DNA of 64,000 nucleotides from Epiperipatus broadwayi (Eukaryota; Onychophora; Udeonychophora; Euonychophora; Peripatidae): contig JAQFVV010000012.1 in NCBI GenBank assembly GCA_028023455.1, forward strand, positions 8,096,499 through 8,160,498, given 5' to 3'. Below the pieces are notes generated by a model, which did no database searches, was not told the DNA's origin, and saw nothing but the letters and a program-made list of their open reading frames with translations. Position numbers and translations under genes: made by a program. Of the stretch, positions 1 through 11,534 are shown one piece after another (the first letter of the stretch is position 1; the number at the start of each line of letters is the position of its first letter).

Positions 1-2036
1 TTATTTGTTAAAGCTATTTTTAAATTCTGCCGCTAAATGTCGTACTATTAGAGTTCTTATGGAGGATTCCCTTTTTTATATATATTTACTCGGATACATA
101 CACATGAGCATACATATATATACATGTGACTTTTTTCGTATGAACAAATCATTTGTAAATGACAAACTTGTGACATGTTTCTTTCATTGCTTAAAATTAG
201 GAATTTTACTCTTGAGACTGAAAATGGGATAACTAAAGGTTTTTGTTTAATTTCAATTCAGTATTGTTTTAGTTGTGATATAAATCTATATTGCTTTCTT
301 ATTGTCATGGGAAACTAGCCTATATTTTTTCAATTTTCCTACATTCCTCCCTCCCTTCTCTCTTTTTTTTCCCCACATTCAGACATGTTTTTGTAAAAGT
401 CTGATTTGGAAGTTATTTTAATCGTATTGGTCAAAACCCAAATGATAAGCTTTTAATGGATCTTGCAGAGTTAGTTTTTCTCTCTTCTATCATGTCGGCA
501 TCCCCTCAAGTGCAGAAAAATGCAATTTTCTTTAGCACACAATTATTTTCTTGAGAAAATGAAGTGATTCTCTCTTTTTTTTTTTTTGGCATAGTCTCAG
601 TTTGAAATGTCCAGAAATGTAATATTTGTCTGTAGTCTGACTAGATAAATAAAGTTGGCTGTGCAGGAGAAGTGATTCCATCAAACTGGGACTTGTAGCA
701 TGTTCATTCATCGCAGGCAGGCAGCTTGAGAAGTAACTCATTCAACTTCTTTTAATCCAAGTTTTAAAAAAACTTTGTTGTTAGTTTTCATTTTCTTTTA
801 CTTAGAAAAATAGAATGAAATTTACTAAATAAATGTTCCCTCTGAAATTGTTGAGGAAAGAAGGGTGCTTAGCGACGTGTTTATTCTGCAAAAGTATTCA
901 TTAAGTAAAAAGGATTGATAATTTATAAAAAAATTACAACAAATATAGTCAATATATTAAATATTTTACACTTATACATACCGATAAGTCCCTAGAGGAC
1001 AAAGCAAGGCTCATTCTGGATTAGATGTGACAATTTTTTAATTAATTTTGAATGGTGTTGTCTCGGAAAATGTCTCGATTTGCACAATCTGTCCGATTGC
1101 CTTATATTTTTTAGTTAAATTGTTTCTAGATATATTAATCCTGTCCCTGTTAATCACCATGTATACTTTATATTGCTGTACGGATTTAAATATTATTTTA
1201 TATAAAACGTGATGTGATTTTTAACGGTATCTGTCAGTTTGCAATTGAAAATACATGGTGCCAACATTATAGTCTCTGAGACCCCCCCCCCCCAATATAT
1301 AGTGCAATATATCTTTGATTAACGTAATGGGATTTGTTGCTGTATTTTTTATTTATTTCATAATTATAATATTAATGTATAATATGAATGGTTGTGTTAC
1401 CATAGTGACCAAATGATAATCTTATTTCTTAATGTGGTGATGCTAAGGAGATAAGCTTATATATATATAATATAATTATGTTAAATTATTATTTAACTTC
1501 ACTGATGAGATTTAAAGAAAATTTTATTTCTATTCATGTCATAAACCAATTACTTTTTTGAGCACCACCGTGTTAAAGATTGGATCTACAATAGGGTGGT
1601 TCATATAGAACTTGCCATATTACTCTCTAACTCTAGCTCATAGATATCTTATCTAGCTGCTCATTTATTCATATATAAAGTTTCAATAAGCAAACTTCAA
1701 TATTCTAATATTATTATGGCATAACAACAATAAATAAAATGTGAAAAGCTTTACATTTTTGAATGCATACCTTCCACATATATCCTACTAACTTGTTCTT
1801 TCTCTTGTCAAGATCAAAGTAAATATTTTAATTAAGAGCCAGTATAATATAAGAGTGAGCATGGTCCCTATATTGCATAACTATTGAGACTGGTTAATTT
1901 TAAACTATTTATTCAAATTATGTTGTAAATCATATTGATAACAAAAATTTAATAATAAAAAATTATATATTTACTGAGTGCTGAATATATTTTAATTTAA
2001 TACAATAGATATTTGCTATCATTGAGAATCTGTTAT
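1..2036. other. AT-rich noncoding stretch
   Basis: No open reading frame here has recognisable protein similarity; the short open frames are what AT-rich DNA gives by chance. A run of 12 C lies at 1282-1293 and a short AT microsatellite near 1456-1475. I see no convincing promoter, exon or RNA gene. Confidence 0.6.
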
Positions 2037-2053
2037 AAACTATTAATGTTTTT

Positions 2054-2157
2054 GTCAAGCAATGGTGGTCGAGAGGTCAGCGACAGCAGCTTTACGAGCA
2101 GTTGTCCCAAGTTAGCGGGTTTGCTTCCTGGCTGTTGCTATGACACATGAGGAAAAA
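2054..2157 (+). mobile_element. tRNA-derived SINE, copy 1
   Basis: The unit starts with GTCAAGC, carries a box A-like GTGGTCGAGAGGTCAGCG and a degenerate box B-like stretch (about 2115-2130), then GCTATGACACATGA and an A-run. The same layout recurs at 2386, 12694, 34694 (minus) and 39754. It is flanked by a perfect 17-bp direct repeat, 2037-2053 and 2158-2174 (ends ATTAATGTTTTT), the mark of LINE-driven retroposition. The tRNA of origin is uncertain: the arm around TTGCAAGC in other copies suggests an alanine-type anticodon loop, while box A looks Ser/Leu-like. Confidence 0.88.
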
Positions 2158-2385
2158 AAACTATTAATGTTTTTCCTTTCACTTTATTACTTCTTTATGC
2201 ATTGATAAAATTATAAATAATTAAATATATCAATCTTTTTTTATCATTATAATGCTTATTTTATTTTATATTTGATAGTTTTAATTGATCAGCAATCTTT
2301 TTTTTTATATGAATATATAAACTAATTTATCTTATAAGCAATATAGACTAACATATTATATCCCTTTATAAATTAAACTCTTTTT

Positions 2386-2502
2386 GTCAAGTGCTGTTAG
2401 CCAAGAGGTCATCGCGGCTGCCTTGCAAGCATGAAGTTGGTTGCAGACGGTTGTGGGTTCGCGTCCCGGCTGGTGCTATGACATATGAAAAAAAAAATAA
2501 AA
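2386..2502 (+). mobile_element. tRNA-derived SINE, copy 2
   Basis: Same family as the 2054 copy. Box A-like TTAGCCAAGAGGTCATCG and a better kept box B (GGGTTCGCGTCCC, about 2454-2466), then GTGCTATGACATATG and an A-rich tail. A 16-bp TSD with one mismatch flanks it (2370-2385 and 2503-2518, ending CTCTTTTT). A short open frame across it is not a gene. Confidence 0.88.
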
Positions 2503-2518
2503 AAATTAACCTCTTTTT

Positions 2519-2955
2519 TAATTCTATATACATATATATAAACATAGAGAGTAAATCACCTTCTCCAGGCTATGACTTAAAAGCACTATGTAAATGTTGA
2601 ACAAAGGATCAAGAATAAAATGAATCCACCTATTCTTGGGGCACTGATGTTTATAAGCATACCTTTGTAAAGATTGTTGGTAATTTAGAATGAAATTAAT
2701 TTATCAGCCAGATGGGGAATATGATACTTAAAAATTACTAAACTTGTAATCAGTTATACAACTCATTTGTGAGTGACAAACTTTAAATTAAACATACCCT
2801 CAAAATCTACACTATATCTATATCATAACCCATCACAGGCAGTAAATCCTTATTATTTTACATATAAGATATTTCTATTAATTAATATTATCAAAATTAT
2901 AAAAAATATAGCTAATATAAAAAATTTATAATCTTTTATTGTTTGTTTATTAATT
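2519..2955. other. AT-rich spacer
   Basis: No coding similarity, no structured repeat and no RNA gene seen. Confidence 0.5.
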
Positions 2956-2959
2956 TTTT

Positions 2960-3875
2960 ATTATTAATCTAAATATTAATGCATAAACTTTAAGTTTAAT
3001 TTTTATTACAAAATGTTTTTATAAATATTTTTTTTAAATTCTTATCAAATATTAATACCTACCTTTTTTTATTCAGTCTTTCAACTGCCACAAATTTGAA
3101 TTTTAAATAGCTTTTTTTATGTTGTATAATAGCTTTCTCTTTTCATTTATTTATAATATACTTTACATTTCTTTTAATTTTATTTGAAATTATCTTAATC
3201 CTATTTATATTAAGATAGTTTTTAACCCAAAATCCTTATTTCATGCAAGTTTAATACTGTTTATAAGGATAGCTTTTTTGATTTTTTTATTTTATTTTAT
3301 TTGTGTATTGAATCATTTTAATACTATCCATCTCAAATACATGTCCTCTTTCTATTAAATGTAAGTAAAACTGGGAATTTTTAATTATATTTTTATATTA
3401 ATATTCTATTTTTAACTGTATGTCTTTAAAATGTTAATTATATCTTTTATTTATTATTTTAAAGTTTATTATATTGTTAAATTTTTTATTGATTATATTT
3501 ATAATTTTATTTATATTTTTAATATTTAAGTAATTTTAAAAATTTTATTTTTATCATTGCAAATATTTTCTGTCGGCTTTATATAATTATTTATAAATTT
3601 AATTGGGGAAACGTTATTTAAAAGTTAGTGTATTATTAAATTTATTTTGACAATTATAATCATTCTTATTTGAGCAATAATTTAAAGCCCTGTAAACTCT
3701 AGAACTTGTAGTATTAATTGTACATATTTTTTATCTATATTAGAATGTCATCTAGACGATATTATTATTCATATTGCTTTTTTTTATGTAATGATGTTTC
3801 TATATTACATGTATTGTTTATGTAGGATTTAATTAATATATCTAAATATGCAAATTTATTGGTTTTTTTCTTTTT
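2960..3875 (-). pseudogene. Penelope-like element, RT to GIY-YIG remnant
   Basis: Read on the minus strand from 3875. The RT palm end reads NKFAYLDIL then IETSLHKKK, matching the 'FLDL...TSVYRK' region of Penelope-type RTs. Near 3710-3660 comes VYRALNYCSNKNDYNCQ, as expected further along the RT. Around 3370-3190 the frame gives a HVFEMDSIKMIQYTN stretch and a KKAILINSIKLA stretch, which correspond to the last part of the GIY-YIG endonuclease (the 'GH.F....I.II.....KRKIKEA..I' region). The same segment occurs on the plus strand at 10,961-11,135. Many stops and frameshifts make it dead. It meets a divergent copy pointing the other way at about 3875. Confidence 0.62.
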
Positions 3876-4054
3876 CTATAGTAATTTTAATAAGAAAAAA
3901 TAAACCTGCATATTTAGACATAATATTAAATAAATATTATGTAAATAGGAGATATACTATAGAGACATCAATATATAATAATAGAGATAAAAAAATTATA
4001 TTAAATGCTTTTATTGACTGTGCACTAAAAAGAAATAAAATAATTGTTTCTTAA
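3876..4054 (+). pseudogene. Inverted Penelope RT fragment
   Basis: The plus-strand frame reads IRKNKPAYLDIILNKYYVN, then ETSIYNNRDKK and ILNAFIDCALKRNKIIVS. This is the same RT region as the minus-strand copy on the left (NKFAYLDIL / IETSLHKKK), so the two are arranged head-to-head around about 3875-3890. The order 'LDI...ETS.Y....K..LN......KR..I' fits Penelope RTs. It ends in a stop at 4052-4054 inside the left arm of the palindrome centred at 4135. Confidence 0.55.
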
Positions 4055-4300
4055 CCACAATTGAATATTTTAGATTTAATTTGAAATAAAAGCATGATGG
4101 GATCCAGAAATTAATTAAGTCAATCCCTAGTTATAAAAAATAGGGATTGACTTAATTAAATTTTGGACCCCCCCCCCTATGTTTTTATTTCAAGATAAAT
4201 CTAAAAACTCTAATTGTGGTTGAAGAAACAATTATTTTATTTCTTTTTAGTGCACAATCAATAAAAGTATTTAGTATTAAAAATTGTATCTATTATTTTT
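3970..4300. repeat. Foldback palindrome centred at about 4135
   Basis: The left arm (about 3970-4131) and right arm (about 4141-4300) are inverted copies. The innermost 20 bp pair almost perfectly (AAGTCAATCCCTA and TAGGGATTGACTT), and GTGCACTAAAAAGAAATAAA at 4020 pairs with its complement near 4245. The right arm has a 10-C run and small indels. Because the left arm holds Penelope RT sequence, this is probably a second inversion of the PLE rather than a separate transposon. Confidence 0.75.
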
Positions 4301-4382
4301 AAGTTTTTAGTATTCACACATTTGATGAAAATGTAAAACTATATCATACTTCAAATTGACTGGACACTTATAATTGATATAT

Positions 4383-4564
4383 CATCATCATCATCAACAA
4401 CAACCATTATCAATCCACTGCAGGATGAATGTCTCTCCAAGTTTAATCCATCTTCTCCGATCTTTAGCTTCTCTTTTCCACAACACCCCTGCACATTTTC
4501 TTATTTCATCCATCCATCTCACATGTGGTCTCTTTCTGTGTAAAAGACTCAGAAAAAGACCCAG
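4383..4564 (-). mobile_element. 5'-truncated RTE-type LINE tail
   Basis: On the minus strand this reads WMDEIRKCAGVLWKREAKD followed by RRRWIKLGETF, the conserved C-terminal tail of RTE-type endonuclease-reverse transcriptases ('W.DEI.K.AG..W...A.DR..W'). It ends in a TGATGATGA-type tail, as RTE elements often do. Flanks are an 11-bp TSD, AATTGATATAT at 4372-4382 and 4565-4575. A homologous, longer piece lies at 35,719-36,010. Confidence 0.75.
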
Positions 4565-4575
4565 AATTGATATAT

Positions 4576-5510
4576 ATATATATATCAGAAGATATGTCTG
4601 CTATAAGTTAAAATGTATTATTATTATTGTTACATAATAATAAATATACATTAAGAGTTTAAAATAGTTTTTAAAATGTTATTAAAAGAAAAAAAATTAA
4701 CCCTCTTGCAACCATTATTTAACCCAAATCAAAATTCTAAGGATAATTGTTAACTGCAAAATTTGAAATTATTGAATATTTTTCATATTTTTTGCTCTCT
4801 CTGTTCCATATCTATCAAACTAGTTGATATACTGAAAAGAAAGTATTTCAAATGGATTAAGGTGTTATAACTTAGTTATATATCAATTTTCAAGTAATTC
4901 TACTGAATTTAAATATATTAAACCTCCATTTTAAAATTTCATTCTAACTTGAAAAAGATCAAAAGTTAACAAACAAACAAACAGATTTTCCAAAATCACT
5001 TAAATAAAACATTTTTTTTTTAAAAAAGCAATATGGATAATAATAATATTATTATTACAAATTGGCATTCTAATATAGACAAAAAATATAAATTTATACT
5101 ATAAGTTTTAAAAATGACATGTTGACACGACTATAAATTATTATTTAAATAGAAGATGAGATAGACAAATTTAATAAAGGGGGGATTTTTAAATAATGGC
5201 TGCCCAATTAAATTTATAAATAATGTTAAGCTGGTAGAAAATAATATTTGCAATTATAATAATAAAGATAAAAATATTAATAATTCTAAACTTCATTATA
5301 AAGATATTAAAATGTATAATAATAACAATCATCATCAACATCAATTTGTAGAAGACTTGCATTTGTAGCAAGTTTTATTTGATCTTTTTCACCATTCTCA
5401 AATAATTATATAAAGAATCAAACAGAATTGTTTATTGATATTGGAGATCAAAAAAATTTAATGTATAAGCTGATTTGAAAACTTCTGATAAGAGATTTTA
5501 ACTCCAAAAA
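4576..5510. other. AT-rich spacer
   Basis: No coding similarity. It holds (ATT)n-like runs near 5040 and 5225-5300. The 5' edge of the following LINE may reach into the last 150 bp, but I cannot place it. Confidence 0.45.
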
Positions 5511-5517
5511 TTCACAT

Positions 5518-6746
5518 GTGGAAAAGATGTCAGCTGCCATAAACTCCACATGCAAAGTGAATCTATGTTTGTATGCAGAAGCAATGAAAGCCTCAACATT
5601 ATTGCTGCAAAACAATGAAAGAAAGCATAATGATGATGTAAATAATTATTGTCATAAAATTATAAATCAATTTGCAAGATTTCATAAATTGACAATGAAT
5701 GATCTTATTAAATTAGATATACTAAAAGATATCACAAAAGCATATCAGTGTAATGGAAGAGACTACATGGAGGAAAGTTTAAGCAAAATATTGGAGACTT
5801 TCAATGCAACATTCTCTAAAGATCTTTTTTTCTCATTTAAACATTTTTTTAGTGATCACTATTATTCTAGAGATTACAGATATGAATTGCACATTCTACA
5901 GATTTCTGAAAAATTTACTGTATGAGGCAATGAGGGTAAACAACATATGAAACTCTATATTATAGATTACTGATTACCCAAATCTCACCATATATTGTTG
6001 TTTAATTTTTTGAAGGACAAAGAAATAGATTTGAAAAAACAATTCACATGCTTGATAAATATGCATTAATTAAGGTAGATAGAAATAGAGAAAGTTATGT
6101 AACCAGAATTATAAAAAACATATTAAATTATGACATTAATGATTTTTAAAAATTAATGGAGTCATTTGGATCAGTGACAATGTTTCATCTCATCTCTTTA
6201 AAAGATACACCTATACCAATCTAAGTAATAATTATTTTAAGTTGCATTTAAACAAAAACATTAATCCAAATAATATCCCTATGCTACTTACTGAATAAGA
6301 AACCATGCTCCTCTTAATAATACACGAAATCAAACAACAGTATTTTTATTGTAAACAAAGGGATCACACCATAAGTGCATGGTCGCTGTAAAATGAGAGT
6401 CACATCAATGCGGAAATAATAATGATATAAATAATCTATGCAACATTCAGCAGGAGAAAAATTACTCAATAGTAAAACTGATATTAACATTGATGACCCA
6501 GATAATAGTACACAAAATATATTAACAGATGATTTTATTCAAAGACAATGTCAACTATCTCTTCAAAATACTTCTCTAAAAAGTGAAATAAGTAAACAAA
6601 TTCTCACAGAAACAGTTTTAACAAGCAAGACTGCAGAAGACACTATAAATGCAACAATACCTGGTCCATCACTCATGGACATGGATTTAAATACACTGTC
6701 AAACACAAACACAGTCATCCACCATGCAAGAAAAGGGAAAGAATAA
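5518..6746 (+). pseudogene. LINE ORF1 (gag-like) remnant
   Basis: An open frame of 135 codons (5518-5925), an interrupted stretch, then another of 102 codons (6438-6746). Between them, near 6340-6390, the frame reads YFYCKQRDHTISAW, which matches a CCHC zinc knuckle (C-x2-C-x4-H-x4-C) with its first and last cysteines changed to Y and W. A zinc-knuckle ORF1 upstream of APE endonuclease and RT is the standard layout of several LINE clades, and the order here (ORF1, then endonuclease from about 7043) supports this. The N-terminal 135 residues are not recognisable by themselves. Confidence 0.5.
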
Positions 6747-7042
6747 GATAATTGCCATCTCCATGATTAAGTGAAGAGGATATATGACAGACACTGGTTA
6801 TGTTTTTAAAAAAGTCATCAATAAACTTTCCAATTCTGATGCAGCTGATATTCAGATGAAGAGCCAATTAATATAACAGAGATAAGTGAGTTATGTTCAA
6901 ATATAATTACTTATAATAAATCTCTAGAGTTATTTGTCACAAGAGGACATAAGATAGGACTAATCATTTAGCGTAAATAAATATTTATATTTTTTATATT
7001 ATTTACATCCATACACTAAATTAGACATAACAATTAAGAAAA

Positions 7043-7575
7043 ATATGGTGTTTTAGTGTCAGAGGATTAAACTCTGTAGGAAAAAACCATCAACTTAAAA
7101 AATGTCTTTTATATTATTCAGACACACATAATTGGATTTCTGGAAACAGAGATATTTTTTGATAATCGTAGATATTCGTTATTCTCCAGAGCAGCAATCT
7201 CACTTTCAGCTGGAACAGGAATTTTATTTAAAATAATATATATTGATGCATACAAATTAATTGTTACACTATACCATAAAAGAATAACAATGAAATATTA
7301 ATTAATAGACCAATACACACATTAAACTATAAATTTGTATCCTCATTATATTCTATAATTTTAATAGGGCACTTCAACATGACATGCAATAAGTTTGTAA
7401 CAAAATAGTTACATCTGTTGGTACTCCCTCTTATATCTGGAGAATTTCTTTCACAGAACTCTTTCAATAATGGTAGCTACTTATCTTTAATTGATCTTTT
7501 CTTTCTCACCAGCATTGCATCATAGAATTAGCCTATCACTCAAAAACTCATCCTATTCAGATCACTCTGCTGTGA
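7043..7575 (+). pseudogene. LINE APE-type endonuclease remnant
   Basis: Frames starting at WCFSVRGLNSVGKN (7043) match the start of an L1-type endonuclease. FSRAAISLSAGTGILF follows near 7180, ILIGHFNMTCN near 7363-7395 (the family usually has GDFN, so the catalytic D is H here), and LSLKNSSYSDHSAVM near 7532-7576, containing the terminal S-D-H motif. Frameshifts and stops lie between. This endonuclease nicks target DNA to prime reverse transcription. Confidence 0.68.
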
Positions 7576-8379
7576 TGGTTTGTCCTAAAAATGATTTCAT
7601 ATATAGACCTATGGTAAAAACATTGGAATATTGTTCCCAGTGACAGTACACAGAATATCTCTTTACAAAAATATACACATCATTATTCAAAATTTGTGAT
7701 TTGGAATTGGACCCTGTACAAACATGGATTGTGTTTGTGAACACAATCTCATATACAATTGATATAATGACAAGAAACCAACCACCTTTTTTCAAAAGTT
7801 ATAGCACTTGTAGATGAATTGCGGAAGAAAATTACATTGAGTACTACCTTGACAGAGGTCCATACAATTTAATAGCTCTGAGGAAAACATGTTTTTTATC
7901 TTGTGACTAACTCAAACAATACCTGGTGATAATATATATATATATATATGTGTGTGTGTATGTGAATCAAAGTCACAAGTGATCTAGGCAACCATGTGTT
8001 GGATACTGGGTTAAGCTCCTCTAAAATGTGTTCCAACAACAATCAAGTAGAAGGGCAAATCATTGTAAACAACATCATGTTAGAACAATTTCATTCAATT
8101 TACAAAAATAATTTTCCAAAAAAGTAGGAATTTAACCCTTCACAAAACTTTTTATGATCACCAGAAGACAATATAACTTTTGTACCTAGAGAGTTTGTGA
8201 AAAAACTCACTTTACAGCTAAACTTATGTCATTCAGGGCTACATAGAATACCTTGTTTTGTATACAGACATTTGGGTCAATTCACAGCAAAATACCTGAC
8301 AAATTTAGCTAACTTACTAACAAAAAATAATTTATTTACATGGACTTTATCCCATGGCACTGATTCCATTTGTTAAGAA

Positions 8380-9504
8380 GAAAATATATCCACATTCAAA
8401 AAACTGACCCATATCAATGAGTCCACTTGGAATTAAGATCCTAGAATCACTGGTTACAGATAAAATCAAACCTTATCTTTTGCCATTGCTGTCAAAAAAC
8501 TGACTTGCAAAGAAAGTCTTATCAATTGGATAGGCAGCATCTTTTTAAAATGGTAGTCTATCATATAGAAACAATTAAAAATATGGACCAGTTTTTACTT
8601 CAGCTGGAAATTAAATCAGCGTTTGGTATAATACCAGTTGATATTTTTATTAATGCATTAGCAGAAACGTCAATACCTAGATGATTAATGTAATTGATTC
8701 TGAATTTTCTTCTAAGTTGAGAAATTCAAATAACAGTAATAAGAACCATCATTCATTTCATTTAAATCATTTCCACAAAGCTCATCATTATGAAGACAAA
8801 TGTTTCATGTATTGCATACACGGATGGCATAACAATATTTTTGCCAATAAAAAATCAGATATCAAAACTGATAAGAATTCTAACCAATTACTCAGACAAA
8901 TATAAACTGGAGTTCAACTTAGAAAAATACAGTGTATTGACTATTTACTCAGAACACTATCATGAACAATACTTCAAAGGAAAACCTAACTTGCCTGTGA
9001 GGTTTCCTTTTCACTTGATTATTCTGAAATGTGATCTCAGCTACAAGGAAAACCTAATTAATAAATTTGAGATTATAATTAATTCTCTTTACAAGTCATT
9101 TTTATCACTCTATGCCAAAGTGATCCTGTTCAATCTCCTAATAATGATATGGGTACACACCCTATACACTTATAATAATATAAACAAAAGCTTTGCCATT
9201 AAAATTTATTCACTATGTAGGAAATTATTATGGGGAAGGAAGGCATCACTATTCCTGAATAAGATTTTTGAATTCTTAATCTTATATCATGTGCAAGGAT
9301 TTTTTTTCCTATCCAGAAATAGTTTTTAAAATAACATCCATATATAAACCACTATCCATATGCAATTACGGGAATATGTTAATTACTCCTTTATTATGCA
9401 TCCCCAATCCAGTTTATTGTCCTTCCAAAAATAAAATTAAATACACTGAGAGGTATATTCAATTTGTGCTTCCCAATCAAATGATAATAACAAATCCCTT
9501 TTAA
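8380..9504 (+). pseudogene. LINE reverse transcriptase (L1/Tx1-like) remnant
   Basis: KIKPYLLPLLSK and LACKES near 8460-8520 match the 'RLKPYLP.IISKNQ.AC' block. Motif A is LLQLEIKSAFG (8596-8630), where the family usually has LDIKKAFD, so its aspartates are lost. Motif C is AYTDGITIFL (8814-8843) in place of YADD. From 8880 the frame gives LEFNLEKYSVLTIY, LYAKVILFNLLIM and CRKLLWGRK, the thumb and 'KVILLN...FLWG' signatures of L1/Tx1-like LINEs. Three overlapping frames (8681-8905, 8790-9329, 9289-9504) are pieces of one broken ORF2. Confidence 0.72.
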
Positions 9505-9604
9505 ACACAACCAATCAGCAGTTGAATAAAAAAAAATCAAATACTGGTTTTTAGAACCAAAGTACTATGATTTTTTTACTCGTACTAAATCTTAAAGTTA
9601 CTCC

Positions 9605-9698
9605 CATCCTTAGGCACTAGATGGGGATTTTATGCACAAGCCTTCTGGCATCCATTGATTACTCTAGCTTACGCATAGTGAGTTTTTGCCTGTTTTAA
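9605..9698 (+). repeat. Foldback-family fragment a
   Basis: GGGGATTTTATGCACAAGCC, CATCCATTGATTACTCTAGC and TTTTTGCCTGTTTTAAT match the outer right arm of the 615-bp palindrome at 45,801-46,415. A second fragment follows at 9838-10,162. Confidence 0.75.
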
Positions 9699-9837
9699 TA
9701 ACAGTTATATGCAAGCATAAGAAATGGTGATCATGCGATATTTATTGACTTAAAACTAATCCTGTCTAATAGGATATTGGTGGCTATCGTTATTAAAAAA
9801 CCAAAGACACCAAAATGTATGGGTACTGAACTGAGTT

Positions 9838-10162
9838 CAGACCTATATGACTATATAAGCTGATGAGCTTGGATTGAAAATATTAAGGTGTTTTCAATTT
9901 AAGACTCATAGTTTTGTAGTTAAGTAGACATAAAAGGTGGCTGCTGGAGGGTTGCATTAGATTCTAAGATCTAGGTGCAGTGCTCTCAGATCCAAGGCTC
10001 CTCACTGACGAAGGCCACAAGCCAGAAACTAGTCTGGGGATATTACATGATTAGCCACTAACTAGATGGGGATTTTATGCACAAGTTTTCTGACATCCAT
10101 TGATTACTCTAGCTTGCAGTGAATGGCGATATATATAGTGAGTTTTTGTCTGTTTTATTAAT
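9838..10162 (+). repeat. Foldback-family fragment b
   Basis: Covers the central part and the whole right arm of the 45.8-kb palindrome: TAGTTTTGTAGTTAAGTAGA, GGAGGGTTGCATTAGAT, CCAAGGCTCCTCACTGACGA, GCCAGAAACTAGTCTGGGG and the terminal TTTTTGTCTGTTTTATTA. The left arm is missing. It splits the LINE: RT C-terminal sequence lies to the left and the cysteine/histidine tail to the right. Confidence 0.8.
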
Positions 10163-10480
10163 ATTGAAAATATATGCAAACTGTGACCGAAAGATTCAGA
10201 AACACAATCACATTTTCTATTCATGTGCCTCTTGTTTAATAATATTCTGCTGGGATATCTCCAAAATATTTAAAAATAAAAATTACAATATACATACACT
10301 TTTCAATACATTTTAAAAAGGTATTTATGCACATATTTGAACCGCACATCTATATTATTCTCTTTATGGTTAACCAGATATACATTTATGTATTGTTCAA
10401 ATACAAGAAGGCACCCTAATACATTTAGGAGCAAAAATAGATATTATACACATAAAAGGACAACAATGCAAATTAGCTAT
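10119..10480 (+). pseudogene. LINE ORF2 cysteine/histidine tail
   Basis: The frame reads LKIYANCDRKIQKHNHIFYSC then IIFCWDISKIFKNKNYN. A C...H-x4-C pattern followed by a 'FW..I' block is typical of the C-terminal domain that follows the RT in L1/Tx1-like and related LINEs. The first codons of the open frame (10119-10162) belong to the foldback repeat, so the LINE part starts at about 10,163. I infer that it continues the ORF2 ending at 9504, with the foldback repeat as a later insertion. Confidence 0.45.
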
Positions 10481-10930
10481 TGTTTATGGCATGACTCTGG
10501 GTAATTAAAAGCAAAAAGGATATTAATGCAATGATATGTACAGAAAGACGTAAATCCTATGCAGGAGTCGGAAAATGCTAATCTGCTTTCAAAATTGTCA
10601 ATTTTTTTTTTTTTTGTTGCACATAGATTTCTAATTTTTCTTACCTCTTGCATGGGGAAAAAAAATTCAAATGTAAATAATGTAAACACGTACATCTTTT
10701 TTTGTTTGTTTGTTTATAATCTCATAGTCCCCCTTTACTCTATCCTATGTATGTAGAAGAAAGTGCTGTTTTGTAAACTTATAGCAAATAATATATTATA
10801 AAATAAAATGAAAATCCAGATAATGGTATAAATGGAGTGTATAAAATGAAATACAAAAAAAATATATATTAATAATATTAAAACTAATTATTTTGGGAAA
10901 ATAAAAATATAAAAGATTAACACAAAAATT
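10481..10930. other. AT-rich spacer
   Basis: No coding similarity seen. Poly-T and A-rich runs only; short open frames on both strands around 10,477-10,756 look spurious. Confidence 0.45.
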
Positions 10931-10960
10931 AGATAATAACCATTAGTCTATTTGCATTCA

Positions 10961-11135
10961 ATAGAAATTGGACATGTATTTGAGAGGGATGGTATTTAAG
11001 TTATTCAATACACAAATAACAAAAGAGAAAGAAAAATCAAAGAAGCTATCCTTATAAATGGTATTAAATTTATATGAAATAAAGATTTTGGTTTAAAAAC
11101 TGTCTGGATATAAATAAGATTGAGATAATTTTAGA
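10961..11135 (+). pseudogene. Penelope GIY-YIG C-terminal fragment
   Basis: One frame reads IEIGHVFERDGI, stop, VIQYTNNKRERKIKEAILIN, GIKFI, stop, NKDFGLKTVWI. This is the end of a Penelope GIY-YIG endonuclease ('GH.F....I.II....KRKIKEA..I......D.G'). The homologous stretch lies on the minus strand at about 3370-3190, with similarity running on to about 11,310 on this side. Two in-frame stops; dead. Confidence 0.68.
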
Positions 11136-11534
11136 CAATAAAAGTGTAAGAAATTTAAAATAAGTTATAAAAAAAAAAAAGAGAAAGACTACTGGACAAC
11201 ATAAAAGAAACTATTTAAAATTCATATTTGTGCTTATTGAAAAGCTAGAAAAAGAGGGTAGATGTTAATATTAGTCAGATAAGAATTCAAAATATCTATA
11301 AAAACATGTTATACTAGAAAATTATTATTTATTTATTTTTACAAACGATTGTATTAGAAAATTATTAATAAATTATAAAACATTTTGATTTTTTTAAACT
11401 AGCTTTATTTTTTTATAATTTTGATAATATTAATTAATATAAGGAAAAATAAAAGTATATTTTATAAAATAGTAAGGACTTTTGCCTTTGACTTTTTATA
11501 ATATAGATATAATATAGTCTTTGAGGATATATAT
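11136..11534. other. AT-rich, Penelope 3' region and spacer
   Basis: Up to about 11,310 the DNA is an inverted homologue of 2960-3190 (for example GAAAGACTACTGGACAACAT against its counterpart near 3125), so it is probably the PLE 3' part. Beyond that only AT-rich DNA. Confidence 0.5.

Noticed and set aside
5-232. 75-codon open frame at the window start
   Set aside because: Low-complexity, no family likeness and no supporting signals; expected by chance in AT-rich DNA.
1501-1530. CTGATGAG with AAAGAAAA following, hammerhead-like
   Set aside because: No stem II pairing and no flanking stem I; a chance match.
2386-2502. Functional tRNA gene
   Set aside because: Box A and box B are present but no closed acceptor stem; A-tail and TSD identify a SINE.
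8681-8905. 74-codon open frame overlapping the LINE
   Set aside because: It is a frame-shifted piece of the broken ORF2, not a separate gene.
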